From Maricaulis alexandrii (GTDB lineage: Bacteria; Pseudomonadota; Alphaproteobacteria; Caulobacterales; Maricaulaceae), in NCBI RefSeq assembly GCF_005871165.1, contig NZ_SWKP01000007.1:62001-126000 (forward strand): DNA of 64,000 nt. Direction: 5' to 3'. Position 1 is the first letter of the stretch. The number at the start of each line of letters is the position of its first letter. Shown one piece after another: positions 36,515 to 47,751 of the stretch. The translations under genes were made by a program, and so were the position numbers. The notes beneath the pieces are model-generated. The model made no database searches and had not been told where the DNA came from. It was given only the letters and a program-made list of their open reading frames with translations.

Positions 36515-36566
36515 GACGGACCTCCCGAATGGTTTCCGTCAGTCTAGCCCCGGCCTGGCGCGCCGA

Positions 36567-37082
36567 CTAGCGCTGGGACATGCCCATCATGTCGGCCTTG
36601 CCCAGCGGCACACCGATCGCCCGCAACAGGCCATAGGCCGTGGAGGCGTGGAAGAGCGTGTTGGAGATCATGTAATTCTGGAGAAAAAGGCGGCGCGGCA
36701 GGGTGAGCTCGCGGTCGGGACCGGCCGGAAAGGTCACCGGGCCTTCCGGCTCCGCGTCGATCGCCGCCATATCCAGGCTCCAGACAAAATCGCGCGATTT
36801 GGCAATCCGCGCCTTGAGCGCATCGAAGGAGGTTTCCTCGTCCGGCATGGACGCCGGATCGACACCGGCCAGGCGCGCCATGCCCCGGGCCGAGAAATCA
36901 CTGACAAGCTGGACCTGTTTGACCAGGGGGAACATGTCGGCGGCCAAGCGCCAGTCCAGATAGACGGACTCTTCGACCCCGGCGTCCCGGGCATGGGCCT
37001 GGCCCTTGTCGAGCATGATGGTGACCGCACGATAGGTCTGGTCGAGCTGTGTCTGGGCGATGTTTGAAAGCGTGATGGACAT
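36567..37082 (-). CDS. DUF1993 family protein
   Basis: The 171-residue all-helical, DinB-like protein shows the DUF1993 pattern: LDWRLAADMFPLVKQVQLVSDFS, LAGVDPASMPDEETSF and FLQNYMISNTLFHASTAYGLLR. The start at 37082 (MSITLSNIAQTQ) gives the family length. The biochemical role is unknown. Confidence 0.85.
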   Translation of the reverse strand: MSITLSNIAQTQLDQTYRAVTIMLDKGQAHARDAGVEESVYLDWRLAADMFPLVKQVQLVSDFSARGMARLAGVDPASMPDEETSFDALKARIAKSRDFVWSLDMAAIDAEPEGPVTFPAGPDRELTLPRRLFLQNYMISNTLFHASTAYGLLRAIGVPLGKADMMGMSQR

Positions 37083-37191
37083 GTGGGCCTCCCGAAAATC
37101 CTTTGCGGCAGATTTGGGAAGCCGCCGCGTCGCTGGCAAGCTGATTCACGGCATTCATGAATGAAGCTTGCCAGTCGGCGCAGGCGAGTCG

Positions 37192-37569
37192 CTAGACCTC
37201 GAGCCGGTCGGAGCAGATGGCCATGCCATTCACATCCCACAGGGTGAGACGGGCCGAGACCGAATAGCCGGCCTCCACGTCAATCGAGGAGAGGACCGGA
37301 TCATGGCCCTCGCGCGGATCGAGATCGCCGCTCTGCATGATGTCGAACCCGCCACCGCCGGTGGACTGGGTGACCAGGAGCGACCAGCTTCCGGGTTGGG
37401 CGAGTTCGCTCCACGCGGTCAGCAGGAAGCCGGTTTCGTCGTCCAGGCGTTCAATGCCGCAATCGGGCGAAACGGCCGGGTCGAGTGCCGGATCCAGCCC
37501 ATCATGGGCTGATACAAACAGGCCGGTTGCCGCGGCCATCGAGGCGAAGAGTGCAAGCTTGAAAGTCAT
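37192..37569 (-). CDS. csgH: CsgH-type curli chaperone
   Basis: The 125-residue exported protein (signal peptide about residues 1-20) carries the CsgH-like strand-turn pattern PGSWSLLVTQSTGGGGFDIM and QSGDLDP, with one cysteine near each end. CsgH is the alphaproteobacterial chaperone that keeps curlin soluble in the periplasm. AGGAGG lies 8 nt before the start at 37569. It follows the curlin gene by 89 bp, with a hairpin between them. Confidence 0.8.
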   Translation of the reverse strand: MTFKLALFASMAAATGLFVSAHDGLDPALDPAVSPDCGIERLDDETGFLLTAWSELAQPGSWSLLVTQSTGGGGFDIMQSGDLDPREGHDPVLSSIDVEAGYSVSARLTLWDVNGMAICSDRLEV

Positions 37570-37620
37570 GACAGCCTCCTTTTGCTGCCGGGTGAACCGA
37601 AGATTGGGAGCCGGCGGGAC

Positions 37621-37643
37621 CGGGGGGCACAACGCGCCCCCCG
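37621..37643 (-). terminator. Intercistronic hairpin between csgA and csgH
   Basis: CGGGGGGC (37621-37628) pairs perfectly with GCCCCCCG (37636-37643) around a 7-nt loop. It lacks a T-run. Its place just after the curlin gene would favour higher subunit than chaperone expression by attenuation or mRNA protection. Confidence 0.5.
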
Positions 37644-37658
37644 ATGGCCGGTCCGGAC

Positions 37659-38171
37659 CTAGTGGTCCCCCTGGACGATTAGGGTCACATTGCCATTGCC
37701 GGTCTGGCGGATGCTGGCCGACTGGCCATTGCCCACCTGGATGATGCCGGCGCCATTATTGGAACCGTACTGGTCGGTCACGGCGGTGTTGTTGCGGCCG
37801 ATCTGGGCGATGCCCGAGATGTTGCGGTTGCCGGTCTGGATGCTGGAGCCGTAATTATTGCGGCCTTGCTGACCGATGACAGCGTCATTGCGGCGGCCAT
37901 ACTGGTCGACATGACCTTCATTATAGCGGCCGTACTGGCTGACCGTGGTGCCGTTGCGGGCGCCATCCTGCATCACCGTGACATACTGGCTCTCACCATA
38001 CTGGTTGATCACCATGCGCTGGCGATAGCCGTTCTGGCGGCCGGCGGCTTCATTCTGGTAGCCCTGCTGGGCAACGCTGACACGGTTCCGCGACTGGGCC
38101 TCTGCAGCGCCAACCGTACCCAGGACCGAGATCGCCGCGAGGGCGCTGGCGATGAGAAAACGGGTCTTCAT
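37659..38171 (-). CDS. csgA: Curlin (CsgA-like) amyloid subunit
   Basis: The 170-residue protein has a signal peptide (MKTRFLIASALAAISVLG...AEA) and then twelve consecutive 11-residue units of the form Q-x-G-x-x-N/Q-x5 from residue 35 to 166, ending QGDH. Such Gln/Asn/Gly-spaced strands stack as the beta-solenoid of curli functional amyloid fibres on the cell surface. csgH follows on the same strand. csgG, csgE and csgF are not in the window and would have to lie elsewhere. Confidence 0.92.
   Translation of the reverse strand: MKTRFLIASALAAISVLGTVGAAEAQSRNRVSVAQQGYQNEAAGRQNGYRQRMVINQYGESQYVTVMQDGARNGTTVSQYGRYNEGHVDQYGRRNDAVIGQQGRNNYGSSIQTGNRNISGIAQIGRNNTAVTDQYGSNNGAGIIQVGNGQSASIRQTGNGNVTLIVQGDH
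37674..38069 (-). repeat. Twelve 33-bp curlin repeats
   Basis: Twelve in-frame units of 33 bp encode Q-x-G-x-x-N/Q followed by five variable residues, with no insertion or deletion. Representative units read QYGRRNDAVIG, QIGRNNTAVTD and QYGSNNGAGII. The first three units are the most divergent. Confidence 0.9.
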
Positions 38172-38318
38172 GATCGATACTCCATTCTGTGTGGCCGACG
38201 CCCCATGCATCGAAGCCTGACCCTGTTCTAGCGAGGCGTGGATGAGTGGATCCTGAGTGCGATATTCATAATCAAAACATCTAGATGAACGGATTTCGGC
38301 ACTTCGTTCATAAAGAAA

Positions 38319-38342
38319 CGGCCCGGATGGGAATCCGGGCCG
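38319..38342 (-). terminator. Intrinsic terminator after the second csgH-like gene
   Basis: CGGCCCGGAT pairs perfectly with ATCCGGGCCG around GGGA (plus-strand view). Read on the minus strand it is followed by TTTCTTTAT. It ends the transcript of the gene at 38372-39079 before the csgA promoter region. Confidence 0.85.
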
Positions 38343-38371
38343 CAAGTCGGGGTACAGAGGGAGAAAAGGGA

Positions 38372-39079
38372 TCAGTTGGACTGACACACCCGGCGCCCCA
38401 GGCGGGCGATATAACGGCAGTCGCGTGGCGGGTTCCGGACATAACCGCCAAATCCGGTCGTCGGTCGCGCGGCCGGACGGATCTGCGGCACAGGCTGGCG
38501 ACCGGGTGCCGCTTGCGGAGCGGGTTGCGGCGCCGGTCGCGGGCTGACCTGACGCGGCGGGGCCAGCCGGCCATCATCCGCGGAGATGGAGGCCAGGCCA
38601 CCTGACAGGGCCGGGTTGCGGGCGGTGAGCACCTGGAGCACAGCCGTGCGGCAGGTCACCCGGCCGGCATGGTCGTAGATTTCCAGCAGGCCGTTGAGAT
38701 TATGGTCGGACCGCACACTGTCCAATTCATTGGTAAAGCGCCCGGGGCGGGCCTCGTCGTCATAATGGCCCAGCTCGAACTGGCCGCGGGCCAGTTCCGT
38801 ATCCGTCCGGCCATTGCCGTTGAAGCGGCCATCCAGACGGATGTCCAGATCGCTGGTACGAATGTCCTGGTTCATGACGAAGGCATAGCTGCCGGACAGG
38901 CGGGAGCCGGCCTTCAGGATCACCGTGCCCCGCGCACCAATGATAAAGACCTGGGCCGCACAGCCATGCGGATTGGTCACCGGGAATCCCGTCTGGGCTT
39001 GCGCCGTTCCTGTCAGGCCCAACCCCAGCAGGGCGGAGGCAGACACGGCCAGGGCAGCGAGTTTGCGGATCGGCTTCAT
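38372..39079 (-). CDS. Exported protein with CsgH-like domain and Pro/Gln-rich tail
   Basis: The 235-residue protein has a signal peptide (MKPIRKLAALAVSASALLGL...AQA) and a domain of about 110 residues whose pattern SGSYAFVMNQDIRTSDLDIR and GRFNGNGRTDTELARGQFEL resembles CsgH. A low-complexity linker rich in proline and glutamine (PRPAPQPAPQAAPG) follows, then a short Cys-containing tail (DCRYIARLGRRVCQSN). It lies just upstream of csgA with its own terminator. It may be a curli accessory or minor fibre component; this rests on context and weak similarity. Confidence 0.65.
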   Translation of the reverse strand: MKPIRKLAALAVSASALLGLGLTGTAQAQTGFPVTNPHGCAAQVFIIGARGTVILKAGSRLSGSYAFVMNQDIRTSDLDIRLDGRFNGNGRTDTELARGQFELGHYDDEARPGRFTNELDSVRSDHNLNGLLEIYDHAGRVTCRTAVLQVLTARNPALSGGLASISADDGRLAPPRQVSPRPAPQPAPQAAPGRQPVPQIRPAARPTTGFGGYVRNPPRDCRYIARLGRRVCQSN

Positions 39080-39193
39080 CGGACTTCTCCTTCTCCAGAT
39101 CACCTCGTCGAGATGTTGGAGACGGTTCTAGTCGATGTCAGATGATCCCAGCCTGATCGGCCGGTTCAGGCGGCATTCATGCGCGCGGCCCGG

Positions 39194-40090
39194 TCAGGCG
39201 CGCGCGACCTGCTGATGATAGGAGCGGTCGTCTTCCTCGACTTCGGGCAGGAGGATGGAGGCTTCCACCGTATTGCCGACGCCGAGATAATTGATCTGGG
39301 TGAAGCCCATCGACTTGGCCAGCTTGATGCCCTTGCCGCGATAGCCCGCCCGGGACGGATTGGCCATTTCCGCCGTCTCCGCATCAATCCCCTCCCCGTC
39401 ATCCTGGATGACGAAGGTGAGGGCCTTGAGACCGCGATACACGCTCAGGCGGACGCGGCGGTCGGTATAGTCCGGCTCATCGATCCGCTTGGCGACCTTG
39501 CGGGCCCAGGACCCGTCGGCCAGGCCCTTGGCCTTCTCCGTCGCATCAAAGCCCAGATTACCGTGCTCGATCGCATTGGCCAGCAGGACGTAGAGGCCGA
39601 CACTGGACGCACACGGATCCGGGCAGGCCCGGCCCAGGAAGACGGCGAGATCGCGCGCCTGTTCCAGCGTCTGCACGCTGAACTCGCCACTGGCGAGGGC
39701 GGTGATGGCGCCGAGCCCGACATCCTGCCCCTCCGGCACGGCCAGGGCATGCTCACGATAGGCGCGCAGCCCCTCGATCGCATTGGTCAGCGTGCCGGCA
39801 TCGGTGTCGGCATCGAGAAAGACATCAGCCCCGGAGCGCCGCACATTGCCGGTCACCCAGAGCGAGCGCTGCAGCGGCGCCGCATTGGTCTTGGCTTCGG
39901 CCAGGCGCTTGGCGTGGGCATCATCGGCGACCACGAGGGCGACCGGGCCTTCATCATCCATGGTCGGGCCGAGATAGACCGTCATGCCCAGGCCCTTGGC
40001 CAGGGCCCGGGAGACCACACGCGTCCGGTTGCTGTCTGTCATGCACAGCCAGATACGGTCCGGGGTCTTGCCGATTTCGGCGACGGCCAT
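39194..40090 (-). CDS. Receiver-like domain fused to RsbW-like ATPase
   Basis: The 298-residue cytosolic protein has an N-terminal alpha/beta region (residues 10-110: RIWLCMTD, PVALVVADD, RSLWVTGN) patterned like a response-regulator receiver. A GHKL ATPase domain follows with N-box LLANAIEHGNLG, G1 box VIQDDGEGID and KGIKLAKSMGF. There is no HisKA dimerisation domain or phospho-acceptor His, so it resembles anti-sigma-factor kinases of the RsbW/SpoIIAB type, not a sensor kinase. No sigma or anti-anti-sigma gene is adjacent. Confidence 0.75.
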   Translation of the reverse strand: MAVAEIGKTPDRIWLCMTDSNRTRVVSRALAKGLGMTVYLGPTMDDEGPVALVVADDAHAKRLAEAKTNAAPLQRSLWVTGNVRRSGADVFLDADTDAGTLTNAIEGLRAYREHALAVPEGQDVGLGAITALASGEFSVQTLEQARDLAVFLGRACPDPCASSVGLYVLLANAIEHGNLGFDATEKAKGLADGSWARKVAKRIDEPDYTDRRVRLSVYRGLKALTFVIQDDGEGIDAETAEMANPSRAGYRGKGIKLAKSMGFTQINYLGVGNTVEASILLPEVEEDDRSYHQQVARA

Positions 40091-40235
40091 GGGGTCTCCG
40101 CAGATTGGATTTCAGGCGTTTATTGTTTCCGCGCAGTATCCATACAAGACATTAACAATGACTATCGCGCGCTGTGACCGGTCAGGACCCGTCTGGCGCG
40201 CAATTCATCAGAGCTGTCAGGAAGCGGCCGAAGGC

Positions 40236-41003
40236 CTAGGCGTCGCGTTCGCGGACGATCCCGGCTTCGCGTTCACGGCGGGTCGCGAACCGGTAGAAGA
40301 TGTGCGTACCAATCCGGCGCGTGCGGACCAGGCTTTCATTCCAGTACGGGTCCACGGCCACCGTATGGTAGTGCGTGGCCCGGCGCGTCACGTCACGGCC
40401 AAAGCCGAGATAGGCGTGTTGGGCGACCTGCTGCGACCGGCGCCAGGACGCGCCGCGCGGCTCACGGATCATGGAGCCGTCGCAAGTGAAGGTGAACTGA
40501 CAGCCCGTCGTGCGCTCGGAACCCTCGAACACCACGCCACAAATGGTGTCGGGATAATTGCGGTTGCGCACGCGATTGAGCACGACCTGGGCCACGGCCA
40601 GCTGACCGACCAGACCTTCAGAGCGCGCCTCGTAATAGACGGCCTGCGCCAGACAATCGATCTGCGAGGAGATCGCGGCGGCATGATCGAAATGGGTCGT
40701 GTTGAAGGTGCGCAGATCATCCAGCGGGCGAGCCGAGACGATGGCGCCCTGTTCGGAATCCGCTTCCAGCGAGATCGAAGCGATGCGCACCAGTTCGCCC
40801 GACCGGTCGACGCCACTCATGCTGCTGCGGTCGAGATACTGGGCGGCCAGACGCTGCCATTGCAGGGTCTCGTCCTGAACGCGCGCCCGCTCCGAAGCCA
40901 GGTTCATGACCAGGATCGCCATCGCGCACAGCACCAGAGCGGCCAGCATGTAGAATGCTGTCGCGACCTGTTTCTGCTGGCTGCGGGCTTCGTCCAAATT
41001 CAT
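40236..41003 (-). CDS. SleB-type cell wall hydrolase
   Basis: The 255-residue protein has a membrane anchor near the N-terminus (about residues 15-34, TAFYMLAALVLCAMAILVMN) and a C-terminal hydrolase_2 domain: CLAQAVYYEARSEGLVGQLA with the catalytic glutamate, VAQVVLNRVRNRNYPDTICG and CQFTFTCDG. The SleB/CwlJ family cleaves peptidoglycan; in alphaproteobacteria it acts in the periplasm during wall remodelling. It is a lone gene. Confidence 0.9.
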   Translation of the reverse strand: MNLDEARSQQKQVATAFYMLAALVLCAMAILVMNLASERARVQDETLQWQRLAAQYLDRSSMSGVDRSGELVRIASISLEADSEQGAIVSARPLDDLRTFNTTHFDHAAAISSQIDCLAQAVYYEARSEGLVGQLAVAQVVLNRVRNRNYPDTICGVVFEGSERTTGCQFTFTCDGSMIREPRGASWRRSQQVAQHAYLGFGRDVTRRATHYHTVAVDPYWNESLVRTRRIGTHIFYRFATRREREAGIVRERDA

Positions 41004-41190
41004 GGAACTCTTTCCTGCCGGTCTTCGTTCTTGTCTGCGTTCTGCGCGTTCGGTTCTGACCGAATCACTCTGTGGATTCGACTAATGTACCACTAAAGCG
41101 CGGCACCTCTTCGCCATGCAAAGAGCGCGCCTCTCTATGGGAGGCCGCCGGAATGGTCAAGCTTTGACACAAATTACAAATAAGAAATAA

Positions 41191-41212
41191 CCCCCTCCGT
41201 TTCCAGAGGGGG
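41191..41212 (-). terminator. Terminator after ppdK
   Basis: CCCCCTC (41191-41197) pairs with GAGGGGG (41206-41212) around CGTTTCCA. Read on the minus strand the stem is followed by TTATTTCTTATTTG, a T-rich tail. It lies 28 bp after the ppdK stop. Confidence 0.8.
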
Positions 41213-41239
41213 CCATTTTTACTTCGACCGATCAGACAG

Positions 41240-43915
<2,676 letters not shown>

Positions 43916-43927
43916 TCTGTTTGGCCC

Positions 43928-46144
43928 CTAGCCTGAAATCTTGTCGAAATCAGCGACGGCGCAGACGGCCGTGCGAATTCGCGACAATAAAAGCAGTCGA
44001 TTGCGGCGCAACCGCTCGTCGTCCGTGTTAACGGTCACGTTCTCAAAAAATGCATCAATCGGAGCACGCATGCCTGCCAGTGCAGCCATGGCGGCCGTGA
44101 AGTCTTCTTTTGCCAAAGCGGACTCGACCACCGGATCAGCCTGTGACAGCGCGCGGATCAGCGTCTGCTCATCAGCTTCCGGTGCGCCGGCGAGATAATC
44201 CGCATCCGGATCGCCGGCATAGGTCTCGCCCGATTTCTTCTCTTCCGCCTTGAGGATATTCGCCGCCCGGTTGAACCCGGCCAGCAGCGCTGCGCCATCC
44301 TCGGTGTCGAGGAAGGCCTGCAGGGCGCGTGCCTTGGCCGTGACACGGACAAGGTCGTCATCGCCCAGCGCGAAGACCGCGTCGATCACGTCGTGGCGGA
44401 TGCCTTCGTCGCGCAGGTGGACTTTGAGGCGGTCGGCGAAGAAGGCGAGGAGGTCTGCGGAGAGATCTGATCTCGCATTGAACCATTCCTGGAGGCACTC
44501 AAGCTCAAAGCGAGGGGTCGGAAAGCCTTCCAGTTTGGCCTGAGACTCAACCCTGCCCAAATTCCACAGGTCCTGGAATACTAACTCTGCAACACGCCTT
44601 TCAACTTTGTTCAGACGGGCAGCAAGAGTGATCAAAGCTTCGCGCGTCCCCCGAAGAGTCGAAAGTTTAGCGGTTGAATCATCCAAAATCCGGATCACCC
44701 CCAGCGCCGCCCGGCGCAGCGCAAACGGGTCCTTTGATCCCGTCGGCTTTTCGTCGATGGCCCAAAAGCCGACCAGCGTATCCAACTTGTCGGCCAGCGC
44801 CACGGCAGCGGAAACCGGTGCGGTGGGCACGGCGTCGGAGGGGCCTTGCGGCTTGTAATGGTCCTTGATCGCGTCGGCGACGGCGGCGTCCTCGCCCTGG
44901 TCGAGGGCGTAATAGCGGCCCATCGCGCCCTGGAGCTCGGGGAATTCATAGACCATTTCGGAGACGAGATCGGCCTTGGCCAGGCGGGCGGCCTTTTCGG
45001 CGAGGTCCGGATCGGCACCGACGACCGGGGCCAGTTCACGGGCCAGAGCGGCGACGCGTTCCACCTTGTCGGCCACCGTGCCGAGCTTTTCGTGGAAGGT
45101 GACCTTGGACAGCTGCGCCGCCATATCCGAGAGCGGTGTCTTGCGGTCATTGTCCCAGAAGTGCCGTGCATCGGAGAGACGCGCCGACAGCACCCGCGCA
45201 TTGCCGGCGGCAATCGCCACGCCGCCATCGGGCGCGACCTGGTTGGCGATGCAGACGAATTTCGAGGTGACGCCCGGCTCGCCCGGCTTCTTCACCGCGA
45301 AATACTTCTGGTGCGTCTTCATGGTCAGGGTGATGACTTCCGGCGGCAGGTCCAGGAAGTCCGGATCCATCTCGCCCAGAAGCGGGACCGGCCATTCCAC
45401 CAGACCGGCGACCTCGGTCAGCAGGCCCGCATCCTCGACCAGTTCCAGACCGGCCTCCGTGCAGACCTTGCGGGCACCCTCCAGGATCAGGGCTTCGCGT
45501 TCCGCGCGCGACTGGATGACATGGCCCTCTTCGCGCAGGACTTTGGTGTATTGCGCGTAATCGGTGATGGTGAAAGGACCGCGGCCCATGCGGCGATGGC
45601 CTTCGGTGACATTGCCCGAGCGGATGCCGAACACTTCGAAGTCCACGACTTCGCCATCAAACAGGCAAAGCAGGCGCTGGATCGGACGCACCCAGCGCTG
45701 GGCCTTGTCATCCTCGCCGAACTTCATGGATTTGGGCCAGGGGAAGGACTTCATCACCTCCGGGATCGCCTCGGCGATCACATCGGCGGAGGTGCGGCCG
45801 GGCTTTTCGATGATGGCGACCCAGAACTCGCCCTTCTTGTCCTCGCGCTTTTCACACTGATCCAGCGAGGCGACACCGGCCCCGCGCAGGAAACCTTCCA
45901 CGGCCTTGTCCGGCGCGCCAACGCGCGGACCCTTGCGCTCTTCGCGGACATCCTCGGTCTTGACCGGCAGGCCCTCGATCACGAGGCCCAAACGGCGCGG
46001 ACCGGCAAAGGTCGTCAGCGAGGACCAGGCCAGGCCGGCGGCCTTCAGCTTGTCGCCCAGGAGTTTTTCCAGGTCGGCCTCGGCGCGCGGCTGCATCCGG
46101 GCCGGGATTTCCTCGCAGAAGATTTCAAAAAGCAGTTCAGACAT
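43928..46144 (-). CDS. glyS: Glycyl-tRNA synthetase beta subunit
   Basis: The 738-residue beta chain of the heterotetrameric GlyRS has the N-terminal LLFEIFCEEIPARMQPRAE and the central EFPELQGAMGRYYA and GFWAIDEKPTGSKDPFALRR motifs typical of bacterial GlyS. It is needed for tRNA recognition and works with the catalytic alpha subunit encoded at 46790-47680. A GFA-family gene sits between glyQ and glyS, a departure from the common adjacent order. Confidence 0.97.
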   Translation of the reverse strand: MSELLFEIFCEEIPARMQPRAEADLEKLLGDKLKAAGLAWSSLTTFAGPRRLGLVIEGLPVKTEDVREERKGPRVGAPDKAVEGFLRGAGVASLDQCEKREDKKGEFWVAIIEKPGRTSADVIAEAIPEVMKSFPWPKSMKFGEDDKAQRWVRPIQRLLCLFDGEVVDFEVFGIRSGNVTEGHRRMGRGPFTITDYAQYTKVLREEGHVIQSRAEREALILEGARKVCTEAGLELVEDAGLLTEVAGLVEWPVPLLGEMDPDFLDLPPEVITLTMKTHQKYFAVKKPGEPGVTSKFVCIANQVAPDGGVAIAAGNARVLSARLSDARHFWDNDRKTPLSDMAAQLSKVTFHEKLGTVADKVERVAALARELAPVVGADPDLAEKAARLAKADLVSEMVYEFPELQGAMGRYYALDQGEDAAVADAIKDHYKPQGPSDAVPTAPVSAAVALADKLDTLVGFWAIDEKPTGSKDPFALRRAALGVIRILDDSTAKLSTLRGTREALITLAARLNKVERRVAELVFQDLWNLGRVESQAKLEGFPTPRFELECLQEWFNARSDLSADLLAFFADRLKVHLRDEGIRHDVIDAVFALGDDDLVRVTAKARALQAFLDTEDGAALLAGFNRAANILKAEEKKSGETYAGDPDADYLAGAPEADEQTLIRALSQADPVVESALAKEDFTAAMAALAGMRAPIDAFFENVTVNTDDERLRRNRLLLLSRIRTAVCAVADFDKISG

Positions 46145-46155
46145 TTTCTGTCCCG

Positions 46156-46617
46156 TTACGAGGTGAGTTCCTGGGCGGTCCAGCGCTCCATGAGCGCGTA
46201 ATAGCTGTCGTCCGGCGGACCTTCATAGATCAGCGTGTCATCCTCGAAGGCCATCCAGTCCTGCGCCGATTTCACCCAGATATGCCCGACCGGACGGAGA
46301 CGGGCACGATCATCCAGCGAGCCCGCCTTCAAAGACAGGGCCGGACGCCCTTCGGTATCATTGGCGATGCGCGTGCCGCACTTGTCACAGAACAGGCCCA
46401 GCTTGTTGGACTTGCTGTCGGTGGGAATGGAGAAAGCCGACGGCGCGCCCTTGAGAAAGCGGAACCCGTCCCGCTCGACCAGCATGGACAGGCCGAAGGC
46501 CGAGGAGGATTGCTGCTGGCAGGTTGTGCAATGGCAGCAATACAGGGTCAGGGGCTGTTTCGTGATCTCATACCGGATCTCGCCACACTGACAGCCGCCG
46601 CGCAGGGGGAGTTTCAT
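46156..46617 (-). CDS. GFA/CENP-V family zinc protein
   Basis: The 153-residue protein has the zinc-binding GFA pattern: GGCQCGEIRYEI, LYCCHCTTCQQQSSSAFG and FCDKCGTRI. Members were named for glutathione-dependent formaldehyde-activating enzyme, but most have unproven activity. The start at 46617 gives the standard N-terminus. It lies 11 nt before glyS, so it is probably on the same message. Confidence 0.9.
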   Translation of the reverse strand: MKLPLRGGCQCGEIRYEITKQPLTLYCCHCTTCQQQSSSAFGLSMLVERDGFRFLKGAPSAFSIPTDSKSNKLGLFCDKCGTRIANDTEGRPALSLKAGSLDDRARLRPVGHIWVKSAQDWMAFEDDTLIYEGPPDDSYYALMERWTAQELTS

Positions 46618-46642
46618 GAGGCGGTCTCCGGGCAGCACTTAT

Positions 46643-46772
46643 CCTCGCCCTTGATGGGCGAGGGGGACCATTGCGCAGCAATGGTGGAGTGGGTGACCAA
46701 GGAAGACTCAACGCTTCGCGTTTCACCCCTTCCGCCCGCTTCGCGGGCACCTTCCCCATCAAGGGGAAGGAG
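46643..46772. repeat. Intergenic palindromic elements between glyQ and the GFA gene
   Basis: Several hairpins sit in this gap: CCTCGCCC-TTGAT-GGGCGAGG, CCGCCCGCT-TCG-CGGGC and CCTTCCCC-ATCA-AGGGGAAGG. They resemble REP-type elements scattered in alphaproteobacterial genomes. A related cluster lies at 47967-48102. Confidence 0.65.
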
Positions 46773-46789
46773 GACCTGAAACCCCAACA

Positions 46790-47680
46790 TCACTCCGCCA
46801 CCTCCAGCGCCGCGCGTTCGGACTTCACCCAGGCTTCCGCGCAGCCCTTGGCGAGCTCGCGGACGCGGGCGATCCAGCTGGCGCGTTCGGCGACGGAAAT
46901 GGCGCCGCGGGCATCGACCAGATTGAACAGGTGGGAGGCCTTCAGGCAGAAATCATAGGCCGGCAGGGGCAGCGGCTTGTCGAGATTGAGCAGGGCCATG
47001 CACTGGCTCTCGGCGCCCTTGAACCATTCGATCAGCATGTCGACATCGGCATGCTCGAAATTGAATTCGGAATACTGGCGCTCGGCTTCCTGGAAGACAT
47101 CGCCGTATTTCAGGCCCGCACCATTGAAGTCGAGATCGTAGACATTCTCCACGCCCTGGACATACATGGCCAGGCGTTCCAGCCCATAGGTCAGCTCGCC
47201 GGAGACGAGGTCGACATCGAGGCCGCCGACCTGCTGGAAATAGGTGAACTGGGAGACTTCCATCCCGTCACACCAGACTTCCCAGCCCAGACCCCAGGCC
47301 CCCACGGTCGGGTTTTCCCAGTCATCCTCGACAAAGCGGACATCGTGCAGATCGCGGTCGATGCCGATGGCGTCGAGCGAGCCGAGATAGAGGTCCTGGA
47401 TATCGGCCGGGCACGGCTTCAGCAGGACCTGGAACTGGTAGTAATGCTGGAGACGATTGGGGTTCTCGCCATAGCGGCCATCGCCCGGACGGCGCGAGGG
47501 CTGGACATAGGCGGCGCGCCAGGGGCGCGGCCCCAGCGAGCGCAGCGTCGTGGCCGGGTGCAGCGTGCCGGCCCCCACTTCCACATCATAGGGCTGGAGA
47601 ATGGCACAGCCCTGCTCCGCCCAATAATGTTGCAGACGCAGGATCAGGTCCTGGAAGGACGGCGCAGAGGAAGCGGCCAT
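46790..47680 (-). CDS. glyQ: Glycyl-tRNA synthetase alpha subunit
   Basis: The 296-residue catalytic alpha subunit begins [20 protein letters not shown] and contains the class II signatures [20 protein letters not shown] and [20 protein letters not shown], followed by [20 protein letters not shown]. It charges tRNA-Gly with the beta subunit. The downstream gap of 172 bp to the GFA gene is filled with palindromic repeats. Confidence 0.98.
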   Translation of the reverse strand: MAASSAPSFQDLILRLQHYWAEQGCAILQPYDVEVGAGTLHPATTLRSLGPRPWRAAYVQPSRRPGDGRYGENPNRLQHYYQFQVLLKPCPADIQDLYLGSLDAIGIDRDLHDVRFVEDDWENPTVGAWGLGWEVWCDGMEVSQFTYFQQVGGLDVDLVSGELTYGLERLAMYVQGVENVYDLDFNGAGLKYGDVFQEAERQYSEFNFEHADVDMLIEWFKGAESQCMALLNLDKPLPLPAYDFCLKASHLFNLVDARGAISVAERASWIARVRELAKGCAEAWVKSERAALEVAE

Positions 47681-47751
47681 ATCGTATTGTCCCGGCGGAA
47701 ATAAACGCGTTCAGAAAATTGGCCGGACACTAGGCAACGGGGCCCGTCTAA

